DNA of 64,000 nucleotides, from positions 1-64,000 of the forward strand of contig NZ_VSSR01000052.1 in NCBI RefSeq assembly GCF_008123515.1. The letters are read 5' to 3'. The translations under genes and the position numbers were made by a program. Positions 58,048-64,000 of this stretch are shown here, one piece after another. The notes beneath the pieces were generated by a model. It saw nothing but the letters and a program-made list of their open reading frames with translations. It had not been told where the DNA came from and did no database searches. The stretch comes from Bradyrhizobium cytisi (GTDB taxonomy: Bacteria > Pseudomonadota > Alphaproteobacteria > Rhizobiales > Xanthobacteraceae). Numbering within the stretch: position 1 is the stretch's first letter; each line of letters begins with the position of its first letter.

Positions 58048-59256
58048 TTACACGCGCTCGATGATGGTCGCGGTGCCCATGCCGCCGCCGATGCACAGCG
58101 TGACCAGGGCGGTGGACTTGTTGGTACGCTCGAGCTCGTCGAGCACGGTGCCCAAAATCATCGCACCGGTGGCGCCGAGCGGATGGCCAAGCGCGATGGC
58201 GCCGCCATTGACGTTGATCCTGGCGTTGTCGATGTCGAAGGCCTGGATATAGCGCAGCACGACGGATGCAAAGGCCTCGTTGAGCTCGAACAGGTCGATA
58301 TCCGACGTCTTCATGCCGGAGCGTGCGAACAGCTTTTCGGTGACGTCGACCGGACCGGTCAGCATCATCGCCGGCTCAGAGCCAATATTGGCAAATGCGC
58401 GGATTTTTGCGCGCGGCTTGAGGCCGTACTTCGAGCCCGCTTCCTTACTGCCGAGCAGAACGGCGCCGGCGCCGTCGACGATCCCGGACGAGTTGCCGGC
58501 ATGGTGCACGTAGTTGACGCGCTCGATCTCGGGATGCGACTGCACCGCGACGCCGTCAAAGCCGCCCATCTGCGCCATCATCGTGAACGACGGCTGCAGC
58601 TGCGCGAGCGACTGCATCGTCGTCGAGGGCCGCATATGCTCGTCCTTGGCGAGGATGGTGAGGCCGTTGATATCCTTGACCGGCACCACCGACTTGTTGA
58701 AGCGGCCTTCGTCCCAGGCCTTGCCGGCGCGCTGCTGGCTCTGCACGGCATAGGAATCGACGTCGTCGCGCGAGAAGCCGTATTTGGTGGCGATCAGATC
58801 GGCCGAGACGCCCTGCGGCATGAAGTAGGCAGGCACCGCCATCGACGGATCCATCGGCCAGGCGCCGCCGGAGGCGCCGATGCCGACGCGGCTCATCGAT
58901 TCGGCACCGCCGCCGATCACGAGCTCATGCTGGCCGCTCATCACCTGCGCGGCCGCAAAGTTCACGGCATCCAAGCCTGAAGCACAGAAGCGGTTGATCT
59001 GCACGCCGGGGACGGCCTCGCCGAGACCTGCCTTGAGCGCAGCGAAGCGCGCGATGTCGGAGCCGGCTTCGCCGACCGGATCGACCACGCCGAGAATGAC
59101 GTCATCGACGGAATCTTCCGGCAAATTGTTGCGGTCTTTCAGCGCCTTCAGCGGCACGGTGGCGAGCGCCAGCGCGGTGACTTCGTGCAGCGCGCCGTCC
59201 GCCTTGCCGCGGCCGCGCGGGGTGCGGACGTGGTCGTAGATATAGGCATCTGCCAT
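58048..59256 (-). CDS. Acetyl-CoA acyltransferase (thiolase)
   Basis: A 402-residue thiolase that cleaves 3-ketoacyl-CoA in the last step of beta-oxidation. Nucleophilic Cys91 lies in QINRFCASGLDAVN. The catalytic His is in NGGAIALGHPLGATG and the second Cys in VTLCIGGGMG near the C-terminus. Being next to the FadJ-like gene, it is the beta subunit (FadA/FadI type), though an acetoacetyl-CoA role is possible. The ATG at 59256 gives the family start MADAYIYDHVRTP. Confidence 0.93.
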   Translation of the reverse strand: MADAYIYDHVRTPRGRGKADGALHEVTALALATVPLKALKDRNNLPEDSVDDVILGVVDPVGEAGSDIARFAALKAGLGEAVPGVQINRFCASGLDAVNFAAAQVMSGQHELVIGGGAESMSRVGIGASGGAWPMDPSMAVPAYFMPQGVSADLIATKYGFSRDDVDSYAVQSQQRAGKAWDEGRFNKSVVPVKDINGLTILAKDEHMRPSTTMQSLAQLQPSFTMMAQMGGFDGVAVQSHPEIERVNYVHHAGNSSGIVDGAGAVLLGSKEAGSKYGLKPRAKIRAFANIGSEPAMMLTGPVDVTEKLFARSGMKTSDIDLFELNEAFASVVLRYIQAFDIDNARINVNGGAIALGHPLGATGAMILGTVLDELERTNKSTALVTLCIGGGMGTATIIERV

Positions 59257-59326
59257 GGGAGCCTCCTGATTGCAGCGATTGGTTACGACCGCGACGCGAT
59301 CGAGATGATTGGCGAAGCGAAAATTC

Positions 59327-61117
59327 TCAGAACGCTTCCGCCGGCAGTTCCATGATGGTGGCGCAGCCGGACTGGATGCGCGCGAGATTGGCGGCGGTCT
59401 CCGGCAGCATCCGCTCCATGAAGAAACGGCCGGTGACGAGCTTGGTCGAGAGATAGGGCGTCGCCCCGCTCTCGGCAATCTTGGCATTCGTCACCTTCGC
59501 CATCTTCGCCCACATGTAACCGAGCGCGACGAAGCCGAAGAGATGGAGATAGTCGGTTGCGGCGGCGCCGGCATTGTCCGGCTTCGCCATCGCGTTCTGC
59601 ATCAGCCACGTCGTGGCCTGCTGGAGATGGCCGAGCGCAGCCGAGAGCGGAGTGATGAAAGGCTTCAATACCTCGTCGCCGCCGTTCTCCTTGGCGAAGG
59701 CCATGACCTCGCCGAAGAATGCCATGATGGCGCGGCCGCCATCGCGCGGCAGCTTGCGGCCGACGAGGTCGAGCGCCTGGATGCCGTTGGCGCCTTCATA
59801 GATCATCGCAATACGCGCATCGCGCACGAACTGCTCCATGCCCTGCTCGGCGATGTAGCCGTGGCCACCATACATCTGCTGCGCCTGCACCGCGTTGGCG
59901 AAGCCGTAATCGGTGAGGAAGCCTTTCAGCACCGGCGTCATCAGGCCCATGTGATCGTCGGCGGCCTGACGGTCCTTCGGATCATCGGAGCGATGGGCGA
60001 CGTCGCTCTTCAGCGCGGTCCACATCACGAAGGCGCGCGCGGCCTCGTTGAAGGCGCGGATCGAGAGCAGCGTGCGGCGCACGTCGGGATGCACGATGAT
60101 CGGGTCGGCCGGCTTATCCGGCGCCTTCACGCCGGTGAGCGAACGGCCCTGGATGCGTTCGCGGGCGTAGGCGACCGCGTTCTGATAGGCGACCTCGGAC
60201 TGCGCGAGGCCCTGCACCGCGACGCCGAGGCGGGCCTCGTTCATCATCACGAACATGCCCTGCATGCCCTTGTTCTCCTCGCCGATCAGCCAGCCGGTGG
60301 CGCCGTCGTAGTTCATCACGCAGGTCGAATTGCCGTGGATGCCCATCTTGTGCTCGATCGAGCCGCAGACGACGCCGTTGCGAGCGCCGATCGAACCGTC
60401 GGCATTCACCAGGAATTTGGGCACCACGAACAGCGACACGCCCTTGATGCCGGCGGGTGCGCCCTCGATGCGGGCGAGCACGAGGTGGATGATGTTCGGG
60501 GCGAGGTCATGCTCGCCGGCTGAGATGAAGATCTTGGTGCCGGTGATCTCGAAGCTGCCGTCCGCCTGGCGCACCGCCTTGGTGCGGAGCATGCCGAGAT
60601 CGGTGCCGCACTGCGGCTCGGTCAGGTTCATGGTGCCGGTCCATTCGCCGGCGACCATCTTGGGCACGTAGGTCTGCTTCTGCTCTGGCGTGCCATGAAC
60701 GATCAGCGCGGCGGTCGCGCCCATGGTGAGGCCACCATACATCGAGAACGCCATGTTGGCGGAGATCTGGAATTCGTTGACCGCCTGCGAGAGCGTCACC
60801 GGCAGGCCCTGGCCGCCGAACTCGGTCGGTGCCGACAGACCAAGCCAGCCGCCCTCGGCCACCTGCTTGAAGGCGTCCTTGAAACCCTTCGGCGTGGTGA
60901 CGCTGCCGTCATCGGCGCGCTTGCAGCCTTCGAGATCGCCGACGCGATTGAGCGGCTGGAGCACCTCTTCGGCGAGCTTGGCGGCTTCGCTCAGGATCGC
61001 CTCGCGCACGTCGCTCGACGCATCGGAGAAGCCGGCGAGATTGTCGTAGCGGTCGATCTGGAAGACGTCGTTGAGCAGGAAGTTCATGTCTTCGACAGGG
61101 GCTTTGTAGATCGGCAT
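59327..61117 (-). CDS. Acyl-CoA dehydrogenase with C-terminal domain (FadE/DmdC-like)
   Basis: A 596-residue flavoprotein of the long acyl-CoA dehydrogenase subgroup. Blocks: YKAPVEDMNFLLNDVFQID at the start, GGWLGLSAPTEFGGQGLP, then MNLTEPQCGTDLGMLRTKAV (FAD site). EQFVRDARIAMIYEGANGIQ carries the catalytic Glu. It oxidises acyl-CoA to enoyl-CoA. Members of this length are often annotated as DmdC, the 3-methylmercaptopropionyl-CoA dehydrogenase. The operon with FadJ and thiolase favours ordinary fatty-acid oxidation. The ATG at 61117 is used. Confidence 0.9.
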   Translation of the reverse strand: MPIYKAPVEDMNFLLNDVFQIDRYDNLAGFSDASSDVREAILSEAAKLAEEVLQPLNRVGDLEGCKRADDGSVTTPKGFKDAFKQVAEGGWLGLSAPTEFGGQGLPVTLSQAVNEFQISANMAFSMYGGLTMGATAALIVHGTPEQKQTYVPKMVAGEWTGTMNLTEPQCGTDLGMLRTKAVRQADGSFEITGTKIFISAGEHDLAPNIIHLVLARIEGAPAGIKGVSLFVVPKFLVNADGSIGARNGVVCGSIEHKMGIHGNSTCVMNYDGATGWLIGEENKGMQGMFVMMNEARLGVAVQGLAQSEVAYQNAVAYARERIQGRSLTGVKAPDKPADPIIVHPDVRRTLLSIRAFNEAARAFVMWTALKSDVAHRSDDPKDRQAADDHMGLMTPVLKGFLTDYGFANAVQAQQMYGGHGYIAEQGMEQFVRDARIAMIYEGANGIQALDLVGRKLPRDGGRAIMAFFGEVMAFAKENGGDEVLKPFITPLSAALGHLQQATTWLMQNAMAKPDNAGAAATDYLHLFGFVALGYMWAKMAKVTNAKIAESGATPYLSTKLVTGRFFMERMLPETAANLARIQSGCATIMELPAEAF

Positions 61118-61155
61118 GGTGGTCTCCCGGCAAGCCTTGAAGTGATGATGCTGAA

Positions 61156-61542
61156 TTATGATTGAGCAGCGGCGAGCTGCTCCGCCATCAGGCGATGCAG
61201 CATGTTGATGGCCTTGAGCGGGCGCACCATCACCTTGAAATTCGTGATGCGACCCTCGGCATCGAAGCTGATGATGTCGACGCCGTTGATCTCGATGCCA
61301 TCGATCACAGTCTTGAATTCGAGCACGGCGCCGTCGGCGCTGGTCCACTCGCCGACATAGCTGAAGCCGGGACCGCCGAGCACCTTCTCGGCGCTGGCGA
61401 GATATTTGAAGGTGATGTCGCGTCCGCGCTGCGGCGAGTGCACGACGGGGCTTTCGAAGATGGCGTCAGGATGCAGCAGGTCCCAGAGCGCTTTCGCATC
61501 ATGGGACTTCATGAAGGCGTACCAGGAGTCGAGGCCGGTCAT
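61156..61542 (-). CDS. NTF2/SnoaL-like protein heading the beta-oxidation operon
   Basis: A 128-residue protein with the SnoaL-like fold: LDSWYAFMKSHDAKALWDLL, then HPDAIFESPVVHSPQRGRDI, and TSADGAVLEFKTVIDGIEIN. Such proteins may hydrate or isomerise small molecules, but residues do not assign a reaction. The ATG at 61542 follows GGGAGG with slightly long spacing; a far longer frame overlaps the divergent padR and is rejected. It is 38 bp upstream of the acyl-CoA dehydrogenase gene, thus first in the operon and closest to the PadR-controlled promoter. Confidence 0.82.
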   Translation of the reverse strand: MTGLDSWYAFMKSHDAKALWDLLHPDAIFESPVVHSPQRGRDITFKYLASAEKVLGGPGFSYVGEWTSADGAVLEFKTVIDGIEINGVDIISFDAEGRITNFKVMVRPLKAINMLHRLMAEQLAAAQS

Positions 61543-61668
61543 TGTCAGGATTGCCTCCCGTGGATCAAAGGCCTTGGCAAGAACTCGAAAACAACCCCAT
61601 GCACAGTAGCGAGAGGTTGATTCCGCTGCGTTTTCTGGTCGGTTCTTGAGCTCCGACCTTGGGTGGCC

Positions 61669-61713
61669 GCATATGCACATTGACGCATATGCGTCGATAC
61701 GCATAAAGTCAAG
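61669..61713. promoter_or_regulatory. Overlapping divergent promoters with a shared PadR-type operator
   Basis: The perfect 12-bp palindrome ACGCATATGCGT lies at 61683-61694; GCATATGC recurs at 61669-61676 and a further ACGCAT at 61699-61704. On the plus strand TTGACG (61680-61685) and ATAAAG (61703-61708) are 17 bp apart and serve padR. On the minus strand CTTGAC (61713-61708) and ATATGC (61690-61685) are 17 bp apart and serve the beta-oxidation operon. The palindrome covers both. One bound dimer would therefore block both promoters. Confidence 0.65.
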
Positions 61714-61746
61714 CTGCTTGGTTAAGGTCACAGGGAGGCAAGTCAT

Positions 61747-62334
61747 ATGGCGCTGGGCGACGCAATCCTCGCATGCCTGACGGAACGTCCGATGACGGGC
61801 TATGAGCTCGCCAAGACCTTCGATTCCTCGATCGGCTTCTTCTGGAAGGCCGACCACCAGCAGATCTATCGCGAGCTCTCCAAGCTGCGCGACCGCGGCT
61901 ACATCCAGGGCCGCGAGGTCGTCCAGTCCGGCAAGCCCAATAAGCTCATCTATACGCTTACTCCGGAAGGTCGAACAGCGCTGCGGCACTGGTCCGCGCG
62001 ACCGAGCACCCCGCCCTCGATCAAGGACGACCTGCTGGTGCGGCTGCATGCGCTCGACAGCATCGACATCGAGCCCATCCGCACCGACCTGATGGACCGC
62101 CTGGAGCATCACCGCGACCGGCACGAGAATTACGAGCGGATCCTGAAGAAGCGTTTTCCCGAGGGGACGGCATCTGATGTGCTCGACCTCGGCAATCTGC
62201 TGCTGCTCCGCCTCGGCGCGCGGCACGAGCAGATGGTGGCCGATTTCTGCGAGGAAGCGCTCGAGGCGCTGTCGGCGATGAACGGCAAGAGCACGGTGGT
62301 CCCGCTGGACGACGGCAAGCGGGAGAAAGGCTGA
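61747..62334 (+). CDS. PadR-family transcriptional regulator
   Basis: A 195-residue repressor of the PadR s1/AphA-like type. The winged helix spans about 1-85: MALGDAILACLTERPMTGYE, then WKADHQQIYRELSKLRDRGY and the wing NKLIYTLTPEG. The C-terminal dimerisation helices (about 95-180) match the Vir_act_alpha_C region. GGGAGG precedes the ATG at 61747. It is divergent from the acyl-CoA dehydrogenase/FadJ operon, and palindromes in the gap suggest it controls itself and that operon in response to an aromatic or fatty-acid-derived ligand; the ligand is unknown. Confidence 0.9.
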   Translation: MALGDAILACLTERPMTGYELAKTFDSSIGFFWKADHQQIYRELSKLRDRGYIQGREVVQSGKPNKLIYTLTPEGRTALRHWSARPSTPPSIKDDLLVRLHALDSIDIEPIRTDLMDRLEHHRDRHENYERILKKRFPEGTASDVLDLGNLLLLRLGARHEQMVADFCEEALEALSAMNGKSTVVPLDDGKREKG

Positions 62335-62373
62335 GCGGGCCAACCCTGCGCGAGTTCTCGCCATTTCCTCCGC

Positions 62374-62496
62374 TGTCATCGCCCGCCTTGTGCGCACTTG
62401 CGCACTGGAGCGGGCGATCCAGTATTCCAGAGGCGGCGCGGCTAGAGCCGGGGAGCTGCGGCGTACTGGATGCCCCGCTTTCGCGGAGCATGACAC
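62374..62496. repeat. Palindromic intergenic repeat, family C
   Basis: GTCATCGCCCGCC...GGCGGGC-type left hairpin, a CCAGTATTCC / GTACTGGATG pair and GCCCCGCTTTCGCGGAGC right hairpin. It is homologous to 31149-31250. It occupies a third of the 358-bp gap between padR and the PodJ-like gene; the rest has no recognised element before the start codon. Confidence 0.85.
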
Positions 62497-62692
62497 CGGT
62501 GGCGCCCCCTCTTTCCCGCCGCCCAACTTTAAGACACCGGGACTGCGTTCCTTAACCCGTTATTTACCGTAACAGGAAAAAGTCGGTTTTCGAGGCAGAC
62601 GACCCGCGCCGAATTCGATTGTCTTACAACCGGGACGCGTGGGGAGACTGGAGGCGCCGGGTGGGGCGCCGGAGTCGGAACCGGACAGAGTC

Positions 62693-64000
62693 ATGAATTC
62701 GCGCGTATCGTGGAGTGTTGACGGTATCGATCCGTCCGTCAGGGAGCGGGCCGAAGCTGCTGCGCGTCGCGCCGGCATGTCACTCAACGATTGGCTGAAC
62801 TCCACGCTCGGCGAGACTGCCCCGCCGAACTTTCGCGGGCCTTACGAGCAGCGTCAGGACGAGCGTCAGAACCTGCGTCCCGATCCGCGCGCGCAGCAGA
62901 TGCCGAGTCAGGAAAGCCGCGAAGTCGCCGACATCCATCAGCGGCTCGACGCGATCACCCAGCAGATCGAACGGATTTCAAAGCCCGCCGCGCCGCGCCA
63001 GGACACGTCACGACAAGACGCTTCACGACAAGACGCTTCGCGCGAGCAGGGCGTCGCCCGCCAGCTCAACGACGCGATCTCACGGCTCGATGCCCGCCTG
63101 TCGCAGATCTCGCGGCCCCCTCAGGCGCAGCAGCCGCAGGCACAGCGCGCCGCGCCGGTCGAGACGCGCCAGCGCCAGGCCGACGCGGTCGAGCGCGCGG
63201 CCGCACAAGTCTATCGCAGCTCGCCGCCCCTGAGCCCCGCGTCGTTCGACGTCGCGGTTGCCGAGATCACCGCACGGCAGAGCGAGCTCGACGGCTTCAC
63301 GCCGCGGCAGATGCCGCCGCGTGCCGCGCCGTCGATCGCGCCCTCGGCAGCACCCTATGCGCCGCCAATGGCGCCGCCCGCGCCCGCCTATGCTCCGCCG
63401 CCACCGCAGCCGGGGCCGGATTTCTCGTCGCTCGAACGCCATCTGCTCAAGATCACGAACCAGATCGAGTCGCTGCAGCGGCCTGATAATACCGAGCAGG
63501 CCATCAACGGCTTCCGCGCCGAGCTCGCCGAGATCCGCAACGCCATCACCGAGGCGATGCCGCGCCGCGCGATCGAATCGATCGAGAACGAGATCCGCTC
63601 GCTGCACCGTCGCATCGACGAGACCCGCTCCAATGGCACCGACGGCCAGGTGCTCTCGGGCATCGAGCGCGCGCTCGCCGACATCAAGCAGGTGCTGCGC
63701 ACGCTGACGCCGGCCGAGCAGCTCACCGGCTATGACGAGGCGATCCGCAATCTCGGCGCCAAGCTCGATCTGATCCTGCGCGCCAATGACGACCCCACGA
63801 CAGTGCGCCAGCTCGAAGGCGCGATCTCGGCATTGCGCGGCATCGTCTCGAACGTCGCCTCTAACGAAGCGCTGGCACGGCTCTCCGAGGACGTGCAGCT
63901 GCTGTCGTCCAAGGTCGACCAGGTCAATCGCTCCTCGGACCGCGGCGACAGCTTTGCCGTGCTGGAGCAGCGCATCGCCGCGCTCACCGCCGCGCTGGAA
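62693..64000 (+). CDS. PodJ-like / polar-organelle coiled-coil protein, N-terminal part (cut by window end)
   Basis: The frame is open from ATG at 62693 to the window edge (436 codons, 3' end missing). It starts MNSRVSWSVDGIDPSVRERA, then AAARRAGMSLNDWLNSTLG, a short ribbon-helix-helix-like motif. A long Gln/Pro/Ala-rich, disordered region with amphipathic coiled-coil segments follows (EVADIHQRLDAITQQIERIS, DFSSLERHLLKITNQIESLQ, ALADIKQVLRTL). This is the N-terminal plan of the large rhizobial proteins with C-terminal Sel1 repeats and a peptidoglycan-binding domain, related to PodJ polar scaffolds. The C-terminal domains cannot be checked here. Confidence 0.82.
   Translation, partial: MNSRVSWSVDGIDPSVRERAEAAARRAGMSLNDWLNSTLGETAPPNFRGPYEQRQDERQNLRPDPRAQQMPSQESREVADIHQRLDAITQQIERISKPAAPRQDTSRQDASRQDASREQGVARQLNDAISRLDARLSQISRPPQAQQPQAQRAAPVETRQRQADAVERAAAQVYRSSPPLSPASFDVAVAEITARQSELDGFTPRQMPPRAAPSIAPSAAPYAPPMAPPAPAYAPPPPQPGPDFSSLERHLLKITNQIESLQRPDNTEQAINGFRAELAEIRNAITEAMPRRAIESIENEIRSLHRRIDETRSNGTDGQVLSGIERALADIKQVLRTLTPAEQLTGYDEAIRNLGAKLDLILRANDDPTTVRQLEGAISALRGIVSNVASNEALARLSEDVQLLSSKVDQVNRSSDRGDSFAVLEQRIAALTAALE

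Noticed and set aside
61156..62526. A 456-codon version of the NTF2-like gene reaching across padR
   Set aside because: The extension is antisense to a clear PadR gene; the family sequence starts at the ATG at 61542.
1..64000. CRISPR arrays, tRNA or rRNA genes, transposases, phage or defence genes
   Set aside because: No regularly spaced direct repeats, no tRNA T-arm or acceptor pattern, and no transposase, integrase, nuclease-helicase or similar motifs were recognised in any frame.

Overview
The window looks like a chromosomal segment of a Bradyrhizobium-type alphaproteobacterium (Nitrobacteraceae, close to Bradyrhizobium/Rhodopseudomonas). The evidence is high GC, the gene orders atpI-atpB-atpE-atpF'-atpF and ctaC-ctaD-ctaB-coxF-ctaG-ctaE-DUF983-SURF1, a C4-pathway hemA behind a perfect FixK/FNR box, a PodJ-like polar protein, and several families of palindromic intergenic repeats. 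No rRNA, tRNA, CRISPR array, insertion sequence or prophage was seen. Most of the window is core genome.

Layout. 0-5.4 kb: GFA-family protein, MddA-like membrane methyltransferase, a winged-helix/TolB/TPR regulator with direct repeats just upstream, DUF2147 protein, DUF3313-like lipoprotein, TetR regulator. 5.6-10.8 kb: one peptide-type ABC importer (binding protein, two permeases, fused double ATPase) interrupted by a palindromic repeat. 11-13.2 kb: small Bradyrhizobium-type hypotheticals and an Omp25-like porin. 13.4-18.3 kb: chemoreceptor, MBL-fold hydrolase, hemA. 18.6-26.9 kb: a CrbS/MxtR-like symporter-histidine kinase, a Tat-exported alpha/beta hydrolase, a roughly 600-bp highly structured non-coding element, a CrbR/ErdR-like response regulator and a divergent MHS-type transporter. 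This resembles a sensing-and-uptake module for a small carboxylate. 26.9-31.1 kb: YjbQ, a secreted coiled-coil protein and the ATP synthase F0 operon, with promoter and terminator.

31.3-35.4 kb (minus strand): secreted protein, GNAT acetyltransferase, M16 peptidase and thrC. 35.4-39.4 kb: a patch of different character lying between thrC and the cox genes. It holds a candidate sRNA, a frameshifted low-GC membrane-protein gene, a divergent NarL-type regulator/histidine kinase pair and an NTF2-like protein. 39.5-46.1 kb (minus strand): the aa3 cytochrome c oxidase operon with its assembly factors. 46.5-51.1 kb: IalB-like protein, a DUF433/DUF5615 toxin-antitoxin pair whose toxin is broken by an exact 7-bp tandem duplication, tldD, lepB, MmcQ/YjbR protein and a nucleotidyltransferase. 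51.2-55.4 kb: PAN-domain protein, gshA, and a divergent marR/gst pair with twin palindromes. 55.7-62.3 kb: a fatty-acid beta-oxidation operon (FadJ-like, thiolase, acyl-CoA dehydrogenase, NTF2-like) facing a padR gene across what looks like a shared operator. 62.7 kb to the end: 5' part of a large PodJ-like protein.

I found no convincing new multi-gene system. The best leads are the structured element at 23.56-24.15 kb, the sRNA candidate near 35.6 kb, the regulator-operator architectures of padR, marR and the winged-helix gene, the two broken genes, and the CrbSR-like module beside a transporter. Starts were moved to the codon best supported by a ribosome-binding site or by family N-termini. 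All promoter and operator calls are readings by eye.
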